A stretch of 64,000 nt of DNA. It comes from Calothrix brevissima NIES-22 (lineage in GTDB: Bacteria; Cyanobacteriota; Cyanobacteriia; Cyanobacteriales; Nostocaceae). Both the position numbers and the translations under genes were made by a program. Where the stretch lies: assembly GCF_002367995.1 (NCBI RefSeq), contig NZ_AP018207.1, positions 4,773,083-4,837,082 on the forward strand. Reading direction: 5' to 3'. The notes beneath the pieces are model-generated. The model ran no database searches. It saw only the letters and a list, made by a program, of their open reading frames with translations, and was not told the DNA's origin. This document shows, piece by piece, positions 46,243 to 55,078 of this stretch. Numbering within the stretch: position 1 is the first letter of the stretch; each line of letters begins with the position of its first letter.

Positions 46243-47067
46243 GTGATTTATTGGTACGACGGTAAATTAATCGAGTCCCAATCCCTAGAATTAAATATTA
46301 ACGATCCGGGATTGCTGTATGGGGCAACAATTTTTACAACCATGCGGGTTTATGAGAATTCGCTTGATAGCAACTTGACTCACTGGAGATTACATTGCGA
46401 TCGCTTGCTGTTTTCCATTAAAACTTTTAATTGGCAAGAACCAGATTGGCACAGGGTACGTCAAGGTGCGGAAATGTTACTTAAACATTTTCCGATTCTC
46501 AGAATTACCCTGTTCCCAGACGGGAGGGAGTGGATTATAGGGAGATTGTTACCAGCAGATTTAACAGCAAAGCAAAGCGATGGGGTAGTATGTGCCGTTG
46601 CTAGTATAGAACTAGCTCGTAGTCTTCCTGCTCATAAAACAGGTAACTACTTGAGTGCCTGGTTAGCCAAGACTAACAGCCAGCAATTAGCCGCCCAAGA
46701 AGCGATTTTAGTGGATGGGGCGGGAAATTGGCTAGAAACCAGCACAGGTAACCTGTGGGGATGGCGAGACGGTTGTTGGTGGACACCGCCTTTAGCAGTG
46801 GGAATTTTACCAGGAATTATGAGAGCGCAGCTAATTAAATGGCTGCAATACCAGCAGCAAGCAGTGAAAGAGGAACCTTGGACAATGGATTTAGTGAAAG
46901 GATTTAAAGCGATCGCTTATAGCAACAGCGTCGTGGAAACCGTCCCGATCCATACCGTTCACCAGCCTCAAGGATCGTTAGAATATGATCCACACCATCA
47001 AAGTTTGGAAATTCTCCGGAGTTTTTTTAGCATGACAACGTCACCATTTTGGTATACGTTAAGATAA
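46243..47067 (+). CDS. pabC: Class IV aminotransferase, probable aminodeoxychorismate lyase
   Basis: A 274-residue PLP enzyme of fold type IV. An N-terminal DGKLIESQSLELNINDPGLLYGATIFTTMRV opens the fold; the PLP Lys lies in PAHKTGNYLSAWLA; ILVDGAGNWLETSTGNLW and VGILPGIMRAQLI are the usual cofactor-phosphate and C-terminal signatures. In cyanobacteria this branch is generally PabC (4-amino-4-deoxychorismate to 4-aminobenzoate, for folate), but branched-chain or D-amino acid aminotransferase cannot be excluded. The start is GTG at 46243, just after a repeat block. Confidence 0.82.
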   Translation: MIYWYDGKLIESQSLELNINDPGLLYGATIFTTMRVYENSLDSNLTHWRLHCDRLLFSIKTFNWQEPDWHRVRQGAEMLLKHFPILRITLFPDGREWIIGRLLPADLTAKQSDGVVCAVASIELARSLPAHKTGNYLSAWLAKTNSQQLAAQEAILVDGAGNWLETSTGNLWGWRDGCWWTPPLAVGILPGIMRAQLIKWLQYQQQAVKEEPWTMDLVKGFKAIAYSNSVVETVPIHTVHQPQGSLEYDPHHQSLEILRSFFSMTTSPFWYTLR

Positions 47068-47147
47068 GTTAACATAATTCTTAAAAATGCCCTCTCTGTT
47101 AGAGACGTTACGCGATCGCACCAAAAATATTAGGAGGATTTACCTCA

Positions 47148-48986
47148 GTGAATAAAAGATGGAGAAATGCAGGGCTGTATGCGCTGCTGTTTATAGTTGT
47201 AATTGCCTTAGGTACAGCATTTTTTGACAAGCAACCACAAAGCAGAGAGCCATTACGCTACAGCCAGTTTATTCAAGAAGTTGAAAAAGGCACAATAGAT
47301 AAAGTCAGTTTAAGTGCAGACCGTTCTACCGCGTTGGTCACATCCAGAGACGGTAACAAAAAAGTCGTCACACTAGTTAATGACCCTGACTTAATTAATA
47401 CTCTTACTGCAAAAGGCGTTGATATTTCTGTATTGCCCCAAACCGACGAAGGATTTTGGTTTAAGGCACTCAGTAGCTTATTTTTCCCAGTATTGCTTTT
47501 AGTTGGCTTATTCTTCCTGCTCCGTCGTGCCCAAAGCGGCCCCGGTAGCCAAGCGATGAACTTTGGTAAATCCAGAGCCAGAGTGCAAATGGAACCCCAA
47601 ACCCAAGTCACATTTGGTGATGTTGCGGGTATTGACCAAGCCAAACTGGAATTAAATGAAGTTGTAGACTTTCTCAAAAACGCCGATCGCTTTACCGCAG
47701 TTGGTGCCAAAATTCCTAAAGGTGTATTGCTAGTAGGCCCTCCTGGTACAGGTAAAACCCTCCTAGCTCGTGCCGTAGCTGGTGAAGCTGGTGTCCCATT
47801 CTTCTCCATCTCCGGCTCTGAGTTCGTGGAAATGTTCGTCGGTGTGGGTGCTTCCCGCGTCCGTGACTTATTCGAGCAAGCTAAATCTAACGCTCCTTGT
47901 ATCGTCTTCATCGATGAAATTGACGCAGTTGGTCGTCAACGGGGTGCAGGTTTAGGCGGTGGTAACGACGAACGGGAACAAACCCTCAACCAGCTACTCA
48001 CTGAAATGGATGGTTTTGAAGGTAACACTGGTATCATCATCATTGCTGCTACCAACCGTCCCGACGTACTAGACGCAGCTTTATTGCGTCCCGGTCGTTT
48101 TGACCGTCAAGTCGTCGTAGACCGTCCCGACTACGCTGGACGTAGCGAAATCCTCAAAGTCCACGCTCGCGGTAAGACCTTAGCCAAAGACGTAGACTTA
48201 GATAGAATTGCTCGCCGTACCCCTGGTTTCACCGGTGCAGATTTATCCAACCTGTTAAACGAAGCCGCTATTTTAGCTGCACGGCGCAATTTAACCGAAA
48301 TCTCGATGGATGAAATCAACGACGCCATCGACCGCGTATTAGCTGGCCCAGAGAAGAAAGACCGAGTAATGAGCGAAAAGCGCAAAACCTTGGTTGCATA
48401 TCACGAAGCCGGTCACGCCTTAGTTGGTGCTCTAATGCCCGACTATGACCCAGTACAAAAGATTAGCATTATTCCTCGCGGTCGTGCTGGTGGTTTAACT
48501 TGGTTTACTCCAAGCGAAGACCGGATGGATACTGGCTTATACAGCCGCGCTTATCTAGAAAATCAGATGGCGGTAGCTTTAGGCGGTCGGATTGCGGAAG
48601 AATTAATCTTTGGTGAAGAAGAAGTTACCACCGGTGCTTCCAACGACCTCCAACAAGTAGCCAGAGTTGCGCGTCAAATGGTGACACGCTTCGGGATGAG
48701 CGACAAACTCGGCCCCGTAGCCCTTGGTCGCCAACAAGGTAACATGTTCCTCGGTCGCGATATCATGTCCGAGCGTGATTTCTCCGAAGAAACTGCCGCC
48801 GCAATTGACGAAGAAGTTCGCAAACTGGTAGATATAGCTTACACTCGTGCTAAAGAAGTGTTAGTTAACAACCGTCACATCCTCGATGAAATCGCGCAAA
48901 TGCTGGTTGATAAAGAAACAGTAGATGCCGATGAATTGCAAGAAATTCTCGCAAATAACGATGTGAAAACTGCTGCTTTTGCATAA
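47148..48986 (+). CDS. ftsH: ATP-dependent zinc metalloprotease FtsH
   Basis: A membrane AAA protease; in cyanobacteria FtsH complexes degrade damaged photosystem II proteins and regulators. The 612 residues have transmembrane helix 1 (about 9-26), a lumenal/periplasmic domain, transmembrane helix 2 (about 107-126), then AAA: Walker A GPPGTGKT (197-204), Walker [11 protein letters not shown] and [23 protein letters not shown]. The zinc protease HEAGH lies near residue 420. GTG start with AGGAGG about 12 bases upstream. A strong terminator follows at 49028-49067, so it is monocistronic. Confidence 0.97.
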   Translation: MNKRWRNAGLYALLFIVVIALGTAFFDKQPQSREPLRYSQFIQEVEKGTIDKVSLSADRSTALVTSRDGNKKVVTLVNDPDLINTLTAKGVDISVLPQTDEGFWFKALSSLFFPVLLLVGLFFLLRRAQSGPGSQAMNFGKSRARVQMEPQTQVTFGDVAGIDQAKLELNEVVDFLKNADRFTAVGAKIPKGVLLVGPPGTGKTLLARAVAGEAGVPFFSISGSEFVEMFVGVGASRVRDLFEQAKSNAPCIVFIDEIDAVGRQRGAGLGGGNDEREQTLNQLLTEMDGFEGNTGIIIIAATNRPDVLDAALLRPGRFDRQVVVDRPDYAGRSEILKVHARGKTLAKDVDLDRIARRTPGFTGADLSNLLNEAAILAARRNLTEISMDEINDAIDRVLAGPEKKDRVMSEKRKTLVAYHEAGHALVGALMPDYDPVQKISIIPRGRAGGLTWFTPSEDRMDTGLYSRAYLENQMAVALGGRIAEELIFGEEEVTTGASNDLQQVARVARQMVTRFGMSDKLGPVALGRQQGNMFLGRDIMSERDFSEETAAAIDEEVRKLVDIAYTRAKEVLVNNRHILDEIAQMLVDKETVDADELQEILANNDVKTAAFA

Positions 48987-49027
48987 GCAGTTTTGGTGAA
49001 AATTTAAGATTTTCTAAAATTTAAAAT

Positions 49028-49067
49028 AGGGGTAATTCTGGAAGTGCCAGATTTACCCCTATTTTTT
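49028..49067 (+). terminator. Rho-independent terminator of ftsH
   Basis: Stem AGGGGTAA-N-TCTGG / CCAGA-N-TTACCCCT with a 5-base loop, followed by ATTTTTT. Confidence 0.88.
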
Positions 49068-49458
49068 ACAATTTACCCTGAATCTCAAAAACTCTTTTCT
49101 CTCTGTGCCACGCCAGTCGGCTACAACGGGGGGAACCCCCGCAACGCGCTGGCTCCTCTGCGTCTCTGCGGTTCAAAAATAATTACTAATACCAAACTGC
49201 AATCTAAAACATAACATTGAAACCCATACAAGGGCGGGGAAACCCCGCCCCTACCAAAATCTTAATACGTAATTCTTCCTTGGCGTCCTTGGCGTCTTGG
49301 CGGTTTATTTATTATTAATTTCAATTTTCATAACATTATAAATGTAGGGTGTGTTGTCGCGTAGCGCAACGCACCAATATAAGATAAAAATGGAAGGTGC
49401 GTTAGCCTCCGGCATAACACACCCTACACAACTAGCAAAACGCCAACTTGCTAAATTC
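49068..49458. other. Repeat-derived non-coding gap
   Basis: No gene. It contains the dispersed phrases CTGCGTCTCTGCGGTTC (about 49158), a GGGGCGGGG-type palindromic element (about 49231-49253) and CCTTGGCGTCCTTGGCGTC (49279), all common repetitive DNA in Nostocales, plus the inverted repeat listed separately. Confidence 0.6.
49344..49427. repeat. Inverted repeat GTAGGGTGTGTT...AACACACCCTAC
   Basis: 12-bp perfect terminal arms (49344-49355 and 49416-49427) enclose GCGTAGCGCAACGCACC and its partner GGTGCGTTAGCC. A MITE/REP-like dispersed element. Confidence 0.8.
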
Positions 49459-49932
49459 TTATTTAGATAAAACTTTAATCGATAAAACTCGATAACCAGC
49501 ACCTTGAAGCATACATTGTCCATCAGCATCTAAAGGACAAGCAACTTCACTCGATGCTGGACGAGTTCCAGCTTGATAAATTGCGGTGATTTCAACTAAT
49601 TGCCCATGCAAAGATTGTAGTTGCTCGCGAGAAACTTTTTCTGTAGGACGCAAAACTAAGCGATTTTTAGATTGTGAATTTGTCATCAGAAAAAACTCTT
49701 CTCCTAGATAAGCTTGCACCGACATTACAGGAGGAATTTTTTCATAAATTAATTTTCCGCGAAAAGTTTCTATTTTTGATGTCATTAAATTTTCAGTTGA
49801 TGTTGGCAAATTTGAAGTTACAGAAGATTTAGTAATACAGCTATTAGCAGTTTCAATTCTCATCAAAAAACTACTAAATATAGCCGCCATCAACAAAATT
49901 TTGGGGATTTTTTTCAAAAATAGAATAAACAT
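49459..49932 (-). CDS. Secreted small protein, unknown function
   Basis: A 157-residue protein with a signal peptide (IPKILLMAAIFSSFLMRIETANS, cleavage near 30). The mature part is an OB-like or beta-rich domain: KIETFRGKLIYEKIPPVMSVQAYLGEEFFLM, LVLRPTEKVSREQLQSLHGQLVEITAIYQ, then two Cys (EVACPLDADGQCML) and YRVLSIKVLSK. The phrase GQLVEITAIYQAGTRP is typical of cyanobacterial exported proteins annotated as hypothetical. I cannot assign a function. Confidence 0.72.
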   Translation of the reverse strand: MFILFLKKIPKILLMAAIFSSFLMRIETANSCITKSSVTSNLPTSTENLMTSKIETFRGKLIYEKIPPVMSVQAYLGEEFFLMTNSQSKNRLVLRPTEKVSREQLQSLHGQLVEITAIYQAGTRPASSEVACPLDADGQCMLQGAGYRVLSIKVLSK

Positions 49933-50183
49933 AACTAGTTAATTTAGCATGAGTGGCGGTTGTAGCTATCTATAAAGTATTCCCAATAATCAAGCTAAAT
50001 CAACTAGGTGAGAAAACCCAGATATATAGGTAAATTGGTGAAATACACATAATTTTAAGGGCATAGCACTGCTATGCCCCTATGAAATAAGTCGTAATTT
50101 TAGAGATGAAGCGATCGCTTATTTTGTCATTCTAGCAATCTGCGCGATCGCAATTTATCACCTAGATCGCTATGCGGATATTT
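49933..50183. other. Non-coding gap
   Basis: No gene was seen; two HIP1 sites at about 50110 and 50143. Confidence 0.45.
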
Positions 50184-50372
50184 TTACAGGCTCAATTCAC
50201 CTAACTCAGAAAAACTGGGAACCTCGGTGTTAGACTCGATTGAGGTGACGGGAACTGGGGCTGGCGTACTTTTTTTACTGGTGACTGCCAAAATCATTGC
50301 TAGCAGCTTGGGAAATGCAAGGCAGGCAACAGCGTTGATGAGTGTTAATAAAATACAATCTATGAAACTCAT
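50184..50372 (-). CDS. Tiny membrane protein, paralog 1
   Basis: A 62-residue protein. One hydrophobic helix, IDCILLTLINAVACLAFPKL (about 4-23), is followed by LAMIL and a Lys-Lys-Ser, Pro/Val-rich and acidic tail. The core LLTxINxVACLxFPKLL is repeated in the second small protein at 50906-51151, so it is under protein-level constraint. A purine-rich ribosome site GAGGGGGG precedes the ATG by about 6 bases. The function is unknown; possible small membrane regulator or toxin-like peptide. Confidence 0.68.
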   Translation of the reverse strand: MSFIDCILLTLINAVACLAFPKLLAMILAVTSKKSTPAPVPVTSIESNTEVPSFSELGELSL

Positions 50373-50905
50373 AGATTACCCCCCTCGTAAATGAACAATT
50401 TGTGAGTCTATTTCTTATTATTAATCAAAATCCGTACTTTTGACTACATTGGAAATTTTGATTTTCTTCTCATCTATATAAGCTATACAAATAAATTAAA
50501 TATTAACTTTTGTAAATATATTGAAATTTCTGGATTTAAGGCTGTATCCGAGTGTTGTAAATGAAAAATTTCGGACATAACCCAGGAGAAAGCAACAGCA
50601 GTAAAGTGTTCTGCTGTGGGAATCTGACAACATTTTTGATAATTTTTGTCTACTTAATTGAGATTATATTTTTCAATCTAAATCATTGAGAAAATACAAT
50701 AAATATTGCAAATAAAAATAACTGCTGCAAAATTTCAATTATTTCTGAATAAATAAACCATTGCTAAGATTTTTCAGGCTGATTTAAGTTAGATGACATT
50801 TTTCATCTTGGCTCAAAGTGGTATGAATGCACCTGCGGATTACGAACAATATCCAAAACCTTACGTCAATATATCTGGGCAGTATAAATACTGCTAAATA
50901 CCTAA
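50373..50905. other. Non-coding AT-rich gap between tiny genes
   Basis: No gene was recognised. It has AT-rich runs and should hold the promoter of paralog 1 (near 50400-50480). Confidence 0.45.
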
Positions 50906-51151
50906 TTAATTGGGAGTACAGCGATCGCAAAAATGAGGACGGAATTTACAGAATGGGCTGCCTGTTATGGTGTGAGCGGTACAATAAGGAAAAGTGGTTA
51001 TTGCTACTCTAGTTGTTTGTGGACTGGAAGCATGGGTTGATGGTTCAGTCGGTTTACCTTTAGATGAAAGCACGATTGAGAGCAGCTTGGGAAACCCCAA
51101 ACAAGCAACAGTATTGATGATTGTCAGTAATGCAGCGTGTTTTAAAACCAC
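50906..51151 (-). CDS. Tiny membrane protein, paralog 2
   Basis: 81 residues from a GTG start. The hydrophobic helix AALLTIINTVACLGFPKLLS is homologous to paralog 1. The tail differs (KGKPTEPSTHASSPQTTR, then a Cys-rich end CKFRPHFCDRCTPN) and may be frameshifted relative to an ancestral end. The leader GGGGGTGATTACCT before the start resembles GGGGGGTAATCT before paralog 1, so the leader was copied together with the coding part. The function is unknown. Confidence 0.62.
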   Translation of the reverse strand: MVLKHAALLTIINTVACLGFPKLLSIVLSSKGKPTEPSTHASSPQTTRVAITTFPYCTAHTITGSPFCKFRPHFCDRCTPN

Positions 51152-51406
51152 AGGTAATCACCCCCTTGTATAATAGGTGGTCGCTATTTTTAGCTTTCAC
51201 GACAATGTCTGCAATTGCATTAAATACAATTACATCCATTGCTTTAAAACTATATAAATTAATTTTATCATAAATTTTTATTAATGGAAGCGCGCGGTTT
51301 CCGAAAATGCTATCTCAGGAAGCATTGTGTATATTAAAGAGATTTATTGTTGAAGAATAGTAAAATCCTCAGAAAAACAGTTCATTTAGTAATTAGGTGA
51401 TGTGTT

Positions 51407-53383
51407 ATGAGTCAAGCCAAATCTGCGGCGATTTATTTAGCGAATATTACTGAGCGAGAACGCTTATTATTAAAGCGTTTGGTCGATTATACAAATTTAA
51501 ATGCAATTCCGGAAATTTGGCCTATTGCAGCTAAGGCTTTTGGCAATACGGTGGCCTTAAAAGATCCGCACAGCAAACCAGCAGTGGTAATTAATTACAC
51601 CCAATTGGCAGAGAAGATTCAACAATTTGCGGCTGGGTTACAGGCTTTGGGAGTAAAAGCAGGCGATCGCATTTCTTTAATTGCTGATAATAGTCCCAGA
51701 TGGTTTATTGCCGATCAAGGAATTATGACGGCTGGGGGAGTGGATGCGGTACGCAGTTCCCAAGCAGAAAAGGAAGAATTGCTGTTTATTATCACCAATA
51801 GTGGCAGCACAGTGGTAGTAGTTGAAGACTTAAAGACCCTGAAGCGACTACAAGATAGACTCAACGATTTACCCATTCAACTGGTAATTTTACTTACCGA
51901 CGAAACCTTAGAAACCCACGAAGGTTTTAAAATACTCAATTTCTCTCAGCTTATAGAATTGGGTAGCAATCATGCTCTAGAACCAGTTGAGCAAAATTAC
52001 GATACCCTGGCAACACTGATTTATACTTCTGGTACTACAGGCAAACCTAAAGGTGTGATGCTCACTCATGGGAATTTATTACACCAAATCAATACTTTTG
52101 GCACGGTATTACAACCAGATGTGGGTGACATCGCTTTAAGTATCCTGCCAACTTGGCACAGCTACGAAAGAACTGCCGAATATTACTTACTCTCTCAAGG
52201 CTGTACGCAAGTTTATACTAACCTGCGTTCGGTGAAAAAAGATTTAAAAGACTTTAAACCTCAGTATATGGTGGCTGTACCTCGCCTGTGGGAATCAATT
52301 TATGAAGGCGTGCAAAAGCAGTTTCGCGAACAGCCAGAGAAAAAACAACGTTTAATTAACTTTTTATTGAGCAACAGCGATCGCTATATTAAAGCCAAGC
52401 GGATTGCTGACGGGTTAAGTTTAGAGCATCTTCAAGCTTCCGCAATTGAGCGATTATCAGCCAAAATTCAAGCCTTGAGTTTGTCCCCGCTCCATACCTT
52501 AGGCGAAAAACTAGTGTATGCTAAAGTCCGAGAAGCAACCGGAGGACAAATTAAGTATGTAATTAGCGGTGGTGGCGCACTTCCCAAGCATATAGATAAT
52601 TTCTTTGAAATCATTGATATCCGGATTTTGCAAGGCTACGGCTTAACAGAAACCTCCCCAGTAACTAATGTGCGTCGTCCTTGGCATAATGTGCGTGGTT
52701 CATCAGGCCCCACACTCCCCGCTACGGAAGTTAAAATTGTCGATCCAGAGACTCGCAAACCTTTGGCAATTGGCGAACGAGGCTTGGTACTGTTGAGAGG
52801 GCCGCAAATTATGCAAGGCTATTACCAAAATCCCGAAGCGACAGCAAAAGCCATCGATGCTGAAGGTTGGTTTGATAGCGGCGATTTGGGGTGGTTAACG
52901 CCGGCAAATGATTTGGTGCTGACAGGCAGGGCAAAAGATACGATTGTTTTAACTAATGGGGAAAATATCGAGCCACAGCCCATAGAAGATGCTTGTTTGC
53001 GATCGCCCTATATCGATCAAATTATGCTGATTGGTCAAGACCAACGCAGCCTGGGTGCGTTAATTGTACCGAATATAGAAGCCTTAGAAAAATGGGCAGA
53101 AAGCCAAAACCTCGACTTAAGTAGCAAAAGTGATAATATTACCGCCTCACCCAGTCAAAAAATAGACCTGGAGAGTAAAATAATCCAGGAATTATATCGT
53201 AAGGAATTGAGCCGAGAAGTGCAAAATCGTCCAGGCTATCGAGCCGATGATCGTATTGGCCCCTTTAAACTCATTCCTGAGCCGTTTTCTATTGAAAATG
53301 GCTTAATGACTCAAACACTCAAAATCCGGCGTCATGTTGTCGCAGAACGCTATCGCGATCTTATTAACGCCCTGTTTGCCTAA
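51407..53383 (+). CDS. aas: Long-chain acyl-ACP/acyl-CoA synthetase (AMP-forming)
   Basis: It activates free fatty acids through an acyl-AMP intermediate; the cyanobacterial enzyme recycles fatty acids onto acyl carrier protein. 658 residues, ANL superfamily: the P-loop TLIYTSGTTGKPKGVMLTHGN (about 204-224), LSILPTWHSYERTAEYY, LQGYGLTETSPVTN, the Asp loop GWFDSGDLGWL and the hinge/Lys region LTGRAKDTIVLTNGENIEPQ. It resembles the Slr1609 type, with the long insertion before LGEKLVYAKVREATGG. The YlqD-like gene follows after 44 bp on the same strand. Confidence 0.93.
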   Translation: MSQAKSAAIYLANITERERLLLKRLVDYTNLNAIPEIWPIAAKAFGNTVALKDPHSKPAVVINYTQLAEKIQQFAAGLQALGVKAGDRISLIADNSPRWFIADQGIMTAGGVDAVRSSQAEKEELLFIITNSGSTVVVVEDLKTLKRLQDRLNDLPIQLVILLTDETLETHEGFKILNFSQLIELGSNHALEPVEQNYDTLATLIYTSGTTGKPKGVMLTHGNLLHQINTFGTVLQPDVGDIALSILPTWHSYERTAEYYLLSQGCTQVYTNLRSVKKDLKDFKPQYMVAVPRLWESIYEGVQKQFREQPEKKQRLINFLLSNSDRYIKAKRIADGLSLEHLQASAIERLSAKIQALSLSPLHTLGEKLVYAKVREATGGQIKYVISGGGALPKHIDNFFEIIDIRILQGYGLTETSPVTNVRRPWHNVRGSSGPTLPATEVKIVDPETRKPLAIGERGLVLLRGPQIMQGYYQNPEATAKAIDAEGWFDSGDLGWLTPANDLVLTGRAKDTIVLTNGENIEPQPIEDACLRSPYIDQIMLIGQDQRSLGALIVPNIEALEKWAESQNLDLSSKSDNITASPSQKIDLESKIIQELYRKELSREVQNRPGYRADDRIGPFKLIPEPFSIENGLMTQTLKIRRHVVAERYRDLINALFA

Positions 53384-53427
53384 TAATTCCACTGAAACAA
53401 TAAATTATAGAGTGAACGTGAAACTGT

Positions 53428-53880
53428 ATGGATGTCTCCAAACCTCAACAAATGCTTTTGAAACGTGTCGTTAATGTCAAAGTTATTGTGACTCCTCTAT
53501 GGAAAGAGGAAGTACAACAGCAATTACAAGCGCAAATCAATCAAACCGATCAGCAATTGCAACAACTAGACATTGAAGGACAAAGAGCAATTACCGCTAT
53601 TCAAAAGCAAAGTTTGCAACCCCCAGGGCCTCAAACTCTCCAACAGATTGACAATATCCAACTCCAAGTCAATCAAAAGAAAAGCGAACTTCTAGAGCAA
53701 AAAAATCAATTCCTGCAAAACCTCCAGCAAGTACAATATCTGGAGTTAGATCAGGAAGTTAACCAATTTCAAATGGAAGGTTTTTTCCGTATCGAACCCG
53801 GCGATAACCTGATCAGCAAAACCCAAGTCGAAATTGTGCTTCGAGATGGGATTGTTGAAGAAATTCGTGGCGATATCTAA
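53428..53880 (+). CDS. YlqD family protein
   Basis: A 150-residue protein with an N-terminal beta strand region (LLKRVVNVKVIVTPLWKEEV), a long Gln-rich coiled coil (about 28-105, QQLQAQINQTDQQLQQLDIE and on) and a C-terminal beta region (GFFRIEPGDNLISKTQVEIVLRDGIVEEI). This is the YlqD arrangement. YlqD in Bacillus lies near the rRNA-maturation genes, but its role is unknown. It follows the acyl-ACP synthetase gene closely and may be in the same transcript. Confidence 0.88.
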   Translation: MDVSKPQQMLLKRVVNVKVIVTPLWKEEVQQQLQAQINQTDQQLQQLDIEGQRAITAIQKQSLQPPGPQTLQQIDNIQLQVNQKKSELLEQKNQFLQNLQQVQYLELDQEVNQFQMEGFFRIEPGDNLISKTQVEIVLRDGIVEEIRGDI

Positions 53881-54142
53881 AAATAGTCATTTGTCAATAG
53901 TCATTGGTCATTTGTTGTGTATGCTTTCCTCGCTCTTAATCATCATCAACAACTAACTAATGACTTATTTACCATTCATGCATCACAATCCATGCCACTG
54001 GCGATAATTAAGAAAAATCTATGTGGCGTGGATTTTTCTCATTAGCAAACTTAGTAACGCTATTTTGGCAGTCAACAGTCAACAGTTAACAATCAACAGT
54101 CAACAGTCCTTTGTATTTGCCGATCGCATAAGATTGCTATCG
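53881..54142. repeat. Gap with TCATTTGTCAATAG and GTCAACAGT repeats
   Basis: TAGTCATTTGTCAATAGTCATTGGTCATT (53884-53914) and GTCAACAGTCAACAGTTAAC (54069-54108) are heptamer-type repeats. No gene is in this gap. Confidence 0.75.
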
Positions 54143-54703
54143 TTAAAAAGAATCCCCAGCTTTATACTCCCCTGTTTTGGGTTGACAGCTGAGGATTAAA
54201 TTTTTTTGGGGGCGCTTTGCTGGTTTACACTGCACTTTCGAGCCAGCCCAGACGATTTCCCACACAGGTGGCGAACTCACTAAAAGCGATCGCCCAAAAG
54301 TATTCATTTCTACGCGATATTGAACTTCTCTAACTGGATTATTGCTGGGTTGAACTTGGGTAATCGTCACTAAAGCTTGATTTCTTTGGGGATAAGCTAC
54401 CTCGACTTTCCGCGTACCAACTTCTGTGACAGTTTCTTCAAAAATATTTAATGCTAATGTAGTCGGATTACTACCTTGAAGATTAGAGTTGAGACTGGCA
54501 AGAGGTATGGCTTTATATTGGGTACGCTCTGGATAAATAACAGGATTGTGGGAGATTTGAGTTGCAGCTATTTCCTGGGTTTTTCCTTCGTTAGTTTCTA
54601 GGGTGTGCGCTATAGGCTGGTGTTGAGAAAAATAAAATCCCGCACCCGCAGTAGCGAACATGCTTATTATCACAATCAAAAACAATTTCCACTTTACTGA
54701 CAT
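54143..54703 (-). CDS. Membrane-anchored or secreted protein, unknown function
   Basis: A 186-residue protein with an N-terminal hydrophobic segment (about 5-25, WKLFLIVIISMFATAGAGFYF). The outer domain is beta-rich: NPTTLALNIFEETVTEVGTRKVEVAYPQRNQALVTITQ, then PVREVQYRVEMN and PPVWEIVWAGSKVQCKP. Two Cys residues in the last 30 positions (VQCKPAK, LSCQPKT) could bond. I recognise it only as a cyanobacterial hypothetical; no function can be stated. Start ATG, no clear ribosome site. Confidence 0.72.
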   Translation of the reverse strand: MSVKWKLFLIVIISMFATAGAGFYFSQHQPIAHTLETNEGKTQEIAATQISHNPVIYPERTQYKAIPLASLNSNLQGSNPTTLALNIFEETVTEVGTRKVEVAYPQRNQALVTITQVQPSNNPVREVQYRVEMNTFGRSLLVSSPPVWEIVWAGSKVQCKPAKRPQKNLILSCQPKTGEYKAGDSF

Positions 54704-55078
54704 AAAAATTAAACAAGAATTTCAATTTCAAACAAGTAAATTATCAACTTTAAATTTTAGATGGAAGGTGAATCGCTGAACTTCTACCTTCTGGTTATAA
54801 GCAGCCTTGATTTTCACTTGAGTAATTATGCGAAAGGTAAACTGAGAAAATAAACTCATTTGATTGATAAAATACTTGCTGTGGCTGTTGGTTGTAAATA
54901 CTCAGCGATCGCAATTTAATTGCTATCTATATTAGACATTGATTTGGCGTTTTGGTTCCAGATGGTGAACCCGCCTACAGCCATACCTCCGCTATGGATC
55001 TCGAAATAAAAACATTTATTTCGTTTCATAACGGAGTTGGGGGCTGAGTAGCAGCACTTTTTGTTGATGAGTGCCTTT
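54704..55078. other. Non-coding gap
   Basis: About 375 bp with no recognisable gene or strong repeat; a possible GC-rich hairpin near 54960-55000. Confidence 0.45.

Noticed and set aside
47273-47911. Long minus-strand ORF (212 codons) inside ftsH
   Set aside because: Antisense shadow of the strongly conserved ftsH coding frame.
49305-49529. Minus-strand ORF of 74 residues overlapping the secreted-protein gene end
   Set aside because: It spans the dispersed inverted repeat at 49344-49427 and overlaps the real gene in another frame.
50827-51012. Plus-strand ORF of 61 residues opposite the second tiny membrane protein
   Set aside because: It lacks a ribosome site and homology between paralogs, whereas the minus-strand frame shares a conserved helix with paralog 1.
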